Source: Catonia carolina (Eukaryota; Arthropoda; Insecta; Hemiptera; Achilidae). From it: DNA of 64,000 bases. Below the pieces are notes generated by a model. It searched no databases. It was not told the DNA's origin and saw nothing but the letters and a program-made list of their open reading frames with translations. The stretch lies in NCBI GenBank assembly GCA_035578175.1, contig JAQMRL010000010.1, forward strand, positions 30,558,784 to 30,622,783, given 5' to 3'. Position 1 is the stretch's first letter. Every line of letters starts with the position of its first letter. Positions 13,630 through 23,448 of this stretch are shown piece by piece. Position numbers and translations under genes: made by a program.

Positions 13630-14740
13630 CTATTATTTAGTTTATTTCAATTCACAATAAACTTTGTAGTTTGGCAAAACAGAAGGTCTCTAATCATTTA
13701 AGTATGTGGGTTGCAGAAGGAAAATAAGCTGATCTTACACAATGGGACAACTGTAAATATCCGCTAAACTCTAAACGAACCGTATATTTTACTTCCTTTC
13801 TGTAGAAGCTAAATTACATTATGTTTTATTAATTATAAATTAAAACCAAATAAGGCAACAATGTTTTAGTAAGTACTAATCAAAGCGATTTAGGGTGCTA
13901 CAATTAATTAAAGTACTTTAAAATCCGTACTATGTACGCTTTGATTAGTACTTATACGCCGTAGAATAGTTTAATCACAAATTTAGGAATCGTTTGAATC
14001 ACAAAAAAAACAATAGGTAGAGCAATAAACAATATGGTAAGTTTACAATTTTAGTAATACCGATAAAACAAAAGGGAAATGCAAATGCGCCAACAGTTCC
14101 CACTATTCTGAATGAAGTGATTTGCAAAGACAGAACATTATGCTTCTCCTGTATACATTACAGACTAACAGTGTTGTACGAAACTTGGCATCAGTGTACT
14201 GCTAATACACACAAGGCTACATTGTACGGTTGTAACAGACGGTTCAACTGAGGACTTATTTTGAATTTTTTGTTAACTATGAGAATGGCTCGTGAGTCCT
14301 CACTTATACGACTTAAGGCAATACAATGTGTGTATGAAACTTGGCATCAGCGTACTGCTAATACACACAAGGCTACATTGTACGGTTGTAACAGACGGTT
14401 CAACTGAGGACTTATTTTGAATTTTTTGTTAACTTTGAGAATGGCTCGAGAGTCCTCGGTTATGCGGTTTAGAACAAGAACTTGTGTGTTTGGTGTGTAT
14501 GACTCTCAAGTGTCAGCGCTACGTGGGAGACACACTTGGAACTAACTGTCCCTGCACACCATACTAACAGGGGACATTTTTTTTTTCTTAAAAATATATA
14601 CTTTTCTGAATCGTAGGAGGCCGTAGAAGCCGAATTTCAACGTTTTACGTTCCGAGGACCATGTGTGTGTCCTCAGTCCGTTTTTAGTCCTCAGTACGTC
14701 AATGAAAATCAATACCAATGTCCCCCAATAGCCCTATTGC

Positions 14741-14787
<47 letters not shown>

Positions 14788-15845
14788 TTTCCCCGGGTAC
14801 GTTCCGAGGTCAAAAGCACGAACCACACGTTCCGAGGACATCATTAATTAATCAGTTTTTCTGAAAAATATATGCATCACTGTGTTGCAAAAATTTTTTT
14901 ATGCGTCCCGAATTGTCAAATTTTGAGCTATCGCAATTTTAAGTTTTTTGAAACTACCATACCATCTGAGGACCATAACATTTAGTCATCGAAGTGAGGA
15001 CACACACAAAAAACCGTTAAAAATGATTTTCATTCACTATCTGAGCACCATAGTATTTAGCTGTCGAAGTGAGGACACACAACAAAAAACCGTTAAAAAT
15101 GATTTTCATTCACTATCTGAGGACCATAGTATTTAGCCATCGAAGTGAGGACACACACCAAAAAACCGTTAAAAATGATTGTCATTCACTATCTGAGGAC
15201 CATAGTATTTAGCCATCGAAGTGAGGACACACACCGAAAAATCGTTAAAAATGATTGTCATTCACTATCTGAGGACCATAGTATTTAGCCATCGAAGTGA
15301 GGACAAACACCAAAAAACCGTTAAAATGATTTTCATTCACTATTAGAGAACCTCGTACTTCTTCCATCTCACCGAGGACACATATGAATTACATTCCCGG
15401 CTACAAACCGAGGACCATAGTGTTTAGCCATCGAAGTGAAGACACACACCGAAAACCTGTTAAAAATAATTTCTATCCACTATTAGAGGACCTTGTATTT
15501 CTTCCATATCACCGAGGACACACGCAAATTGCCATTATAAAATTGCCTCCAGGCTACAAACCGTGGACCATAGTTCTACACCATTGTTTTGAGTACTTTA
15601 ATTGTAGCAACCCACACATCGGCATTTGGTAGCGATCAGTGAAAGAAGATGACCTTGTAATGACTTTCCCTCGAATTTTAATTGTAATTTTTCAATACAA
15701 GCACTCGCGACTGTGTTTCATCCAACGGACATAAGTCTACTACATTCGTGTATAGCCCTCTTATGTTGTGCCCTTCGTTACAGAATTTTATTTTCATTTC
15801 ATGTTACATCTTTAAAAGGACATAAAACTAGGAACCACAAGATTA
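13630..15845 (+). mobile_element. Family X element, complete copy (about 2.2 kb)
   Basis: This is the only copy with both X halves around its CA tract. The left half (13630-14743) has an inverted pair, TACTAATCAAAGCG at about 13876 and CGCTTTGATTAGTA at about 13937. It also has a direct duplication of about 159 bp (the ACTTGGCATCAG landmark at about 14182 and 14341). A CA tract lies at 14744-14783. The right half (14784-15845) contains about five 76-bp units starting GAGGACCATA near 14967, 15119, 15195 and 15270. There is no recognisable protein; frames of 60-110 codons follow the repeats. The true ends and target duplication were not resolved. Confidence 0.7.
14744..14783. repeat. (CA)n microsatellite inside family X
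   Basis: About 20 CA units exactly at the boundary between the X left and right halves. The same boundary is used in the chimeric copies at 9868 and 19940. Confidence 0.95.
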
Positions 15846-16528
15846 AAAAGAAAATATTTTTATTTTCAACTTTTAACTCGCTGACAAACCTGAAAACAGC
15901 ACCCAAACTAGGTTTAATTATAACTACACCCACTCCAATTATATATGCAGTAGAGCCCCAGTTAACCTTGTTCCGGGTTAACCGAGGTAGTCCCAAAAAG
16001 TACCGCTCAAAGCGAAATTCACATATAGCGGCAAATCGATCGTAATACTCAATCGGCAATTATTCACCGTGTCCATACAATGCAAGAATTTACCTATTAA
16101 CGCGGCAAGCACTCTTTTCTTTATATTTACAAATAGCAAAACAAAAAAATACGTATACATTAATTAATTAACTTCCCTCCTGTTCCTACAGTCTCATTAA
16201 GATTATGTAGATACAAAATTATAGTAGTCTATTTACAAAACATGATTTTTTTTTACTAAAAATATTACTAAAGCAGAATGATTTTACACTGCAATACAAA
16301 TTGATAGTAGGTAGTTAAATAGGGTAATTACTACAGTGTGGCCTATTATATGAAATATTTAAAAACTTTATGTATCTTTCCTCACATTAACCTAGGATTG
16401 TACACCCGTGTATCCGCGCATGCGCTCTTGAGTAATTGCTAAAAACAAATGTTAAAAAATTATTATTGTTTTATTTATTTTTTTGAAAATATTCAATTGA
16501 CCAATTCAACCATTAATTAATAATTAAA
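15846..16528. other. No gene seen; possible pogo/Tigger end
   Basis: Near 15949-16000 the string CAGTAGAGCCCCAGTTAACC followed by GGGTTAACCGAGG resembles the terminal inverted repeat of pogo/Tigger-type transposons. No partner end or transposase was found nearby. The rest is AT-rich without recognisable content; overlapping frames of 60-110 codons here have no known domain. Confidence 0.4.
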
Positions 16529-17690
16529 TTAGTCAATCAAATACTTTCTAAATATTCCCGCTTCCCTCATATATCCCACCAAGACCAACCAATTTCTTCC
16601 ATTTAAATAGCTAATCATTTCGTTCTCGTCCATTGCAAAATTCTCGAACCACTTACATCTTATGTCTCCGAGAACCGGACATACTCCCAAACAATGGGTA
16701 ACAGTTTCAAGCTGTCCTAGATTGCACATTGAGCAGCCCGTCGGCCTCCTCCCTATGCGGCTCACAATTTAAACCCAGTTGTCCGCACCTAGCCCTAAAA
16801 ACTGTACTTATGGACGCGCGACATTTGTGTCTACTAGTCTATATATACGAGCTGTCTCCCAGCACACAATTTAGCCGCCTGTATAATTTGTTAATTCAGC
16901 TCGGCAAGCTCTTTCTAACCACTTACGTCTTAATTCATTTCTAATAGTAGTCAGTACACCTTCTAACTGATCTTTTTACTCATTTCGCTCCTTTAACTCA
17001 CAGTGCCGCTTGTCTGCCAGTTCCCTCAAGATCTTGTACAATCTCACATTCTCCCTGATTGCCAACTCCGCTAGTATTCTGGGTAGCCTGCGCCTTGGAA
17101 GTTTCAAAACTTTTAAAATATAATGCACGTGTAATTTGAGAAAAAACAGCCATAAAGGATCAATTCCCATTTCCAAATACAAACAGTAGTTAGGCGTACG
17201 ACGGGGTAATCCTAATATATTTTTTATCGCGAAACCCTGGAAGATCTCACACCCTTCTATGCAATTAGAGCCCCAAACTTGTGCCCTATAACCTACCACC
17301 GCTCTACACGTGGATTTGTAGACCGCCCATTTAGTAGAGAAGGAAATTTATTCTGAACGCTAAAATTTTCCCAAACATTATTAAAAACACATTTAGAATA
17401 GTTGCTTTATCAGCTATGTGTTTTTTCCATACTAAATGCGGCGTTAACGTAACCCCCTATATATTTATATTCCTTGACTATTTCAATAGGCTCCCCCTCC
17501 CACGTCCAGTATTCCCTCTGACCCCTTCGCCCCTTTGCTAAATATCATAATTTTTGATTTACTTAAACTTACAACTAACCCCCATTTATCACAGTACATT
17601 TTCAATTTAAGCCGCGGTACATCAAAAACACCTATATCTATGCCGATCCTAATATAGACACTGTGAAACAAACTATATCAAAATTCAGCC
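16529..17690 (-). pseudogene. Non-LTR retrotransposon relic, C-terminal RT and zinc-knuckle part
   Basis: Minus-strand pieces line up in the order expected for a LINE ORF2. 17671-17483 has YCDKWGLVVSLSKSKIMIFS, a late RT motif. The next segment, in other frames, reads WEGEPIEIVKEYKYIGG. 17299-16976 reads VVGYRAQVWGSNCIEG and then LPRRTPNYCLYLEMGIDPLW. 16765-16529 ends with a cysteine-histidine stretch (CSMCNLGQLETVTHCLGVC) followed by KYLID and a stop. At least three frameshifts separate the pieces. Catalytic motifs upstream of the late RT region are missing. It is probably of the R1/Jockey group; the clade is not certain. Confidence 0.8.
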
Positions 17691-18017
17691 GTAAATATGA
17701 AGAAAGACTCAATCATCATCCAAACTTTCTGGTTCTGAATCTGCTAACCAACATTGATACCGGGTTTTCAAGATCGTAAAGAAATAGTATTTTCGATTTA
17801 GGTTATAGGTATTAATGAACATTGTTACAGTTATCATTTTTTCTAACTGATATATTTTCTTTCTTTCAACTCAAATATTAATTATTACTAATTTCAGGTT
17901 CATTACCAGATGAAATTGTAATCATATTAAATAACATTTAACAAAATTACTGACTGTTCTATTTTCTGTGAACAGATAGTAATGTGCAGACTTATTAAAA
18001 AAAAATATTATCTTGCC
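17691..18017. other. No gene seen
   Basis: AT-rich DNA between the LINE relic and the first D retroposon, with no frame or repeat that I recognise. Confidence 0.4.
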
Positions 18018-18417
18018 ACGTTTGAATTCTGCCCATAACAGGCAGGTGGAATGTCATATGATTTACAGTCAATCTGCTCGTTGCAGGGCTAAAATAAATA
18101 GTTCTAATTCAATCATAAAGAACATCATCATTTAAGAACAGAAGAGGTAGAGGTGTAAAAGACACTAAACAGAGTTATCTCCTTTGAAAGTAATTAATTT
18201 GATTATACAGGCAGACCCTGTGGTGATGATGTGAAGGTGTCATTTGCAGAGTGGAAAATATGTTCTTTTCAGAGGGCTCGGCATACTGATAAGAGTACTT
18301 TTCCACTCAGTGAGTTGTGGCAATGGTAAACCACCTCACTCCTCGTTTTACTTAGTAAAACCTCTATTGGTTCAAACCAGCTCTTCGGCTGATGACCTAA
18401 ACAACAACGTTTCAATT
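18018..18417 (+). mobile_element. D retroposon, copy 1, full length
   Basis: Family D is about 395 bp long. It starts GCCCATAACAGGCAGG and ends CAGCCTTTCGGCTGATGACC followed by AAACAACAAC. The copy body is 18029-18406, between imperfect target repeats ACGTTTGAATT (18018-18028) and ACGTTTCAATT (18407-18417). The AAC-rich tail and variable 10-14-bp duplications across copies point to retroposition. No A or B box is evident near the 5' end. The 3' end can form a CAGCC-TTTC-GGCTG hairpin. Confidence 0.88.
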
Positions 18418-18821
18418 GATATTCATTCTCTATTTCTAAGTTGCAACCTTTGGCGGGTTTATTTTTTAACCGCTGCTGCAGGGGAAAACATGACAACATT
18501 TTTGGATGCAATATTTTAAACTGTATTGTTTCTAACTTCATCCATCAAAAATAGAGTTTACAACCTAATACGGAGTAAAAAAGGTTGTAAAAGTAAGTTA
18601 TATTTAAAAAAGCTAAATACCACACTGAATTCTTCAAACTATAGCAACTAAATTTTACTAAACTCATTTATCACGATTTCTCCAAAACTACAAGACCATT
18701 AATACAAAATTTGGTACAAACAGACTTCTTACGTCAGAAAGGCGGGGAAAGAAATTTCTTATAAAATTCAACTTAGAGGGGGTTTTGTGGAGTAATAAAC
18801 TGTATAGGTGACTATATTTAG

Positions 18822-19940
18822 TTATTTTATTTAGCTTATTTCAGTTCACAATAAACTTTGTAGTTTGGCAAAACAGAATGTCTCTAATCATTTAAGAATG
18901 TGGGTTGCAGAAGGAAAATGAGCTGATCTTACGCAATGGGAACCTGGAAATATCCGCTAAACTCTAAACGAACCATATATATTTTACTTCCTTTCTGTAG
19001 AAGCCAAATTACATTATGTTTTATTAATTATAAATTAAACCCAAATAAGGCAACAATGTTTAATAAGTACTAATCAAAGCGATTTAGGGTGCTACAATTA
19101 ATTAAAGTACTTTAAAATCCGTACTATGTACGCTTTGATTAGTAATTACTTATACGCCGTAGAATAGTTTAATCACAAAATTAGGAATCGTTTCAATCAA
19201 AAAAAAAAAACAATGGGTAGAGCTATATGGTAAGTTTACATTTATAATACCGATAAACCAAAATGGAAATGCAAATGCGCCAACAGTTCCCAGTATTCTG
19301 AATGAAGTGGTTTGCAAAGACAGAAGATTATGCTTCTCCTGTATACATTACAGACTAACAAGTTTCGTGTTGCACGAAACTTGGCATCAGTGTACTGCTA
19401 ATATACACAAGGCTACATGGTACGGTTGTAACAGACGGTTCAACTGAGGACTTATTTTGAATTTTTTGTTAACTATGAGAATGGCTCGAAAGTCCTCGGT
19501 TATACGACTTAAAACAATACTACGTGTGTATGAAACTTGGCATCAGTGTACTGCTAATGCACACAAGGCTACATTGTACGGTTGTAACAGACGGTTCAAC
19601 TGAGGACTTATTTTGAATTTTTTGTTAACTATGAGAATGGCTCGAGAGTCCTCGGTTATGCGGATTAGAACAAGAACTTGTGTGTTTGGTGTGTATGACT
19701 CTCAAGTGTCAGCGCTACGTGGGAGACACACTTGGAACTAACTGTGCCTGCACTCCATACTAACAGGGGACATTTTTTTTTTCTTAAAAATATATACTTT
19801 TCTGAATCGTAGGAGGCCGTAGAAGCTGAATTTCAACGTTTTACGTTCCGAGGACCATGTGTGTGTCCTCAGTTCGTTTTTAGTCCTCAGTACGTCAATG
19901 AAAATCAATACCAATGTCCCCCAATAGCCCTATTGCCAAA
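18822..19940 (+). mobile_element. Family X, left part only, joined through CA repeat to family Y
   Basis: Closely matches 13630-14743, including the inverted pair TACTAATCAAAGCG/CGCTTTGATTAGTA (about 19067-19145) and the 159-bp duplication (ACTTGGCATCAG near 19379 and 19535). It ends at AGCCCTATTGCCAAA just before the CA tract. The X right half is absent; family Y sequence follows. Confidence 0.8.
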
Positions 19941-19985
19941 CACACACGCACGCACGCACACACACACACAGACACACACACACAG
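19941..19985. repeat. (CA)n microsatellite at an X/Y junction
   Basis: CA tract with CACG and CAGA interruptions. To the left is the X left half; to the right is the Y right end. This is the reciprocal of the junction at 9868-10020. Confidence 0.93.
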
Positions 19986-20117
19986 ACCAATCGCTAAAAA
20001 CATGTTTTTTGGGTTCAGGGGGTCTGAAAACGTATAGATCCGGTGAAAACTCGATTTCGAAAAATCGACATGAAAACAATACTTTCCTTCCTATATATTC
20101 ATATAGGCAAGAGAAAG
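19986..20117 (+). mobile_element. Family Y, right end only
   Basis: Reads ACCAATCGCTAAAAACATG, then CTCGATTTCGAAAAATCGAC, and ends with ATATAGGCAAGAGAAAGT, the same order as the complete Y copy at 36165-36303. There is no Y left half next to it. Confidence 0.8.
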
Positions 20118-20399
20118 TAAAAATGAAAAAAAAATTATTTTTTCCCAGTTACAGTCCCCTTAAAATTATTTTATCATACAAACCTATTTCATTATACTAA
20201 TTAAATACAATACAATAAGTTAGATATGAAGATATTATCAAATTCTATCTCAAAACTGTAATTTACGTGCTGAAAAAAATCTATAAATATCAATTTTGTG
20301 AGTTTACCTGCATTAAATACAGATAATATTTACTCAGTTTAAACAATGAGATTTTGTGAGTTTGACAAACAGTTTAAATTTATAACAGGTTAAGCGTTT

Positions 20400-21430
20400 C
20401 TAATTAAAGGTGTATAAAATTCAAAAAGCTACAACTTTTATTTCCAACATATTCCTCTACAACGTTCACCGTCAATTGGTGATTTTTTGTATTTTTCACA
20501 ATAAAATCAGAAAAATGGGACTTTTAGGGTTGCGATCTTAATACGCTTTTTCAAGCAAAAAATACATAATTTATGTTGTAGAAATTTTTAAAATCTACAA
20601 CTTTTATTTCAAGTATTTTTTCTACAGAGCTTCGTTTAGCGTCAATTCATTTTCTATATTTTGTTCAACATAATCCGAAAAATGGGACGTTTTAGGGGCG
20701 ATCTTAATACGCTTTTTCAAGCAAAAAAAGAGCTAAAATAAATGTTAAAATTTATTTTTTTTAAATAAATTTTTTTTTAATAAATTTTGCAGGGCTAAAA
20801 TAAATAGTTCTGTTTCTTATCACATGGTCAGTCAATTAAATGACTGAATCATTTAAGAACAGAAGAGGTAGAGGTGTAAAAGACACTAATCAGAGTTATC
20901 TTCTCTGAAAGTAATGAATTTCATTGTACAGCCAGATTCTGTGGTGAATGAAGTGAAGTTTTCATTTACAGAGTGGAAAATATGTGCTTTTCAGAGGGCC
21001 CGGCATGCTGATAAGCGTACTTTTCCACTCAGTGAGGAAGGCAATGGTAAACCACCTCACTCCTCGTTTTACTTAGTAAAACCTCTAGAGGTTCAAACCA
21101 GCCTTTCGGCTGTTGACCTAAACAACAACAACAAGCAAAAAATACATAATTTATGTTGTAGAAATTTTTAAAATCTACAACTTTTATATCAAGCATTTTT
21201 TCTACAGAGTTTAGTTAAGCGTCAAATAGTGATTTTCCGTATGTTTAAGTTAAACAGAGGTTAATTTTCATTTCTCGTCATTCACTCATGATTAAAATTA
21301 GGTTATGTTTTTTATTTTACATTGTTTACTAATGATAACGATTGTTTGTCGTAATTAAACATTACAGGCTATATATAACATTGTCAAGAGAAAGTCGTTT
21401 AGGTTTTCAAACCTGATTTTTAATTATAGG
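20400..21430 (-). repeat. Tandem family Y internal segments, split by a D retroposon
   Basis: A segment of about 172 bp (landmarks TCTTAATACGCTTTTTCAAGC and ATCTACAACTTTTAT, then TTTTTCTACAGAGC) occurs at about 20400-20560 and 20560-20720 and resumes at 21131-21240. D copy 2 (20787-21134) sits between the second and third. The run then continues as a minus-strand family Y copy to a GTCAAGAGAAAGT-like end near 21386. Confidence 0.6.
20787..21134 (+). mobile_element. D retroposon, copy 2, 5'-truncated
   Basis: Starts within the family at TTGCAGGGCTAAAATAAATA and runs to the standard 3' end with the tail AACAACAACAACAA. Missing are the first 60 or so bases. The 85-codon plus-strand frame at 20914-21171 is the translation of this repeat; the same frame shape recurs in other D copies and is not a gene. 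Confidence 0.85.
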
Positions 21431-21559
21431 CTATATTTAAGCTATGCATATGTTCGTTCGGTTTTACATTTGTTTAATTTTAAAAAAATCTGTGGCATGG
21501 ATTTATCTGGTCATAAGATTAATTTAGTACTTACGTCATAAAACTGACTTATTTGCAAT

Positions 21560-22215
21560 TTTTTTTAAATTCCTAATATGTGTACATTGCAATGTGTTCA
21601 ATTCAGAACAATAAGCAACCCCATGACCCAATGAGATGAGGATGATGTGTATGACGAGTAAATGAGGTGTAGTATTGTACAGACTCAGGTCGGTCATTCC
21701 TGAGAGAGTATGGTTAATGAGGATGAAGTGTATGACGAGTAAATGAGGTGTAGTATTGTACAGACTCAGGTCGACCATTCCTGAGAGAGTATGGTTAATG
21801 AGGATGAAGTCTATGACGAGTAAATGAGGTTTAGTATTGTACAGACTCAGGTCGACCATCCCTGTGAGAGTATGGTTAATGAGGATGAAGTCTATGACGA
21901 ATAAATGAGTTGTAGTATTGTACAGACTCAGGTCAACCATTCCTGAGATAGTATGGTTAATGAGAATAAGGTTTATGACGAGTAAATGAGGTGTAGTATT
22001 GTACAGGCTCAGGTCGACCATTCCTGAGAGAGTATGGTTAATTGAACCCCTACCATCAAAGTACTCCGGTAACCACTGCCTAGTATTCAAATTCGTATAA
22101 AAGTAACTACCTGTACTAGGATTTGAACGAGAAACTTCCGTCTCCGAAAATCAGCTTTGAAACAGCTGATTCGCGGCGACGATTTTACCTCTAGACCAAC
22201 CCGGTGGGTTGCATT
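21560..22215 (-). mobile_element. S SINE copy with an internal 81-bp array
   Basis: Family S is a tRNA-derived SINE of about 320 bp. Its head reads ACCGGGTTGGTCTAGAGGTA, then the palindrome CAGCTGTTTAACAGCTG, then a B box GGTTCAAATCC. Its tail ends ACACATTAGGGATT plus A-rich sequence. This minus-strand copy has five units of about 81 bp (landmark GACCATTCCTGAGAGAGTAT at 21691, 21772, 21853, 21934 and 22015) where other copies have one. That array produces the 184-codon minus-strand frame. Confidence 0.88.
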
Positions 22216-22614
22216 TTTTAAAATAAAAATTTACATCAACAATTTTTCCATACTAGTCCATCAACATTATTACAGCAACGAACAATATGTATTTGAACTA
22301 ATGTTTTGTAAATGAATGTTAGTATGTACTATTTAACGTTAGATAAGAATTTACAAGAGTTTTTATTATTTACTTTTATGAAATAGTACAGCAGTCGTAA
22401 TTACTGTACTGTCGTAAATTCTTTTAAACTAATTTATTTTGTGACATATTTAGGGTATTGCAATTCAGTGGGTTGTTAATTAGATTTTATAAAAATTATG
22501 AAGCAGGTCTGTACGATTGTCGGTATGTTAAAGCGCGTGTAAAGTGTTTCTACGTATAATCTGTTTGATATATCTTGGAGCTTTACTTGAGTTGTGTATA
22601 ATTTGTACTGCTAA
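22216..22614. other. No gene seen
   Basis: AT-rich stretch without recognisable frame or repeat. Confidence 0.4.
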
Positions 22615-22913
22615 ATAACAGTGAGACGAAGGTTCCTGGTTCAAATCCTAATAAATGTAGTTACTTTTATGCGGTTTTGAAAGCTAGACCGTGATTACAG
22701 GTGTACTTTGATGGTTGGTGTTCAATTAACCATACTCTCTCAGGAATGGTTGACCTGAGTCTGTACAAGACTACACCTCATTTACACGTCGTACACATCA
22801 TCTTCATCTCATTGGGTCATGGGGTTGCTTATTGTTCCGAATTGAACAGATTGTAACGTACACAAATTAGGGATTATAAAAAAAACATAAAAAATTTAAA
22901 AAAATAACAGTAA
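22615..22913 (+). mobile_element. S SINE, copy missing most of its head
   Basis: Starts within the tRNA-like head at GAGACGAAGGTTCCTGGTTC (B box GGTTCAAATCC) and runs through the full S body to ACACAAATTAGGGATTATAA and an A-rich tail. It is immediately followed by another S copy, so two S elements stand in tandem. Confidence 0.85.
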
Positions 22914-23448
22914 CCCACCGGGTTGGCTTAGAGGTGAAGTCGTCCCGCGAGTCAGCTGTTTAACAGCTGATTTTCGGAAACGAAGGTTCGTGGTTCAAAT
23001 CCTAGTAAAGGTAGTTATAGATAGGCCCACATAACAACCGGGATCTGTAACGTCACAGCATTAATATACTGCCGTGAACAAAAACATTCATCGCAACTCG
23101 ATGTACGCTTCTGTACACCGCTCTTCGTCCTTCTCCACGATCTCTCGCTCTATCTATTTCCAAGAATTGAAAAGAGCAATACGCACACCACAGACCACAC
23201 ACACGCATATGCACAAATATGTTAAACTCATGCTTTTCGTTTGTTATTGTTATACATTTTTGTTTTGTTTGATACAATTATATTTTTGCTGTTATTTTTT
23301 TTTATTTTCTAATTCATATACATTTTTTGCCTAATACATATACAGGTTCAATTATATTTTTACTGTTAGTATTATTAATTTTATTTTCTAAAGAAATGGG
23401 AAGGACGGCAGTTGTAGGATTATTAATCTAATTAATATCCGAAAACTA

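Noticed and set aside
16430..16520. Possible telomeric or centromeric signature
   Set aside because: No TTAGG-type telomere array was seen here or elsewhere; short AT-rich runs only.
20914..21171. Recurrent MNFIVQPDSVVNEVKFSF-type frame in many D copies
   Set aside because: The similarity between copies is explained by the DNA repeat. Frames are interrupted at different points and no known domain appears.
21536..22090. 184-codon minus-strand frame with repeated SGMVDLSLYNT
   Set aside because: Produced by the 81-bp array within an S SINE; not conserved as a frame in other copies.
23074..23334. 86-codon plus-strand frame left of the RTE
   Set aside because: AT-rich low-complexity end, no domain, lies inside a non-coding transposon.
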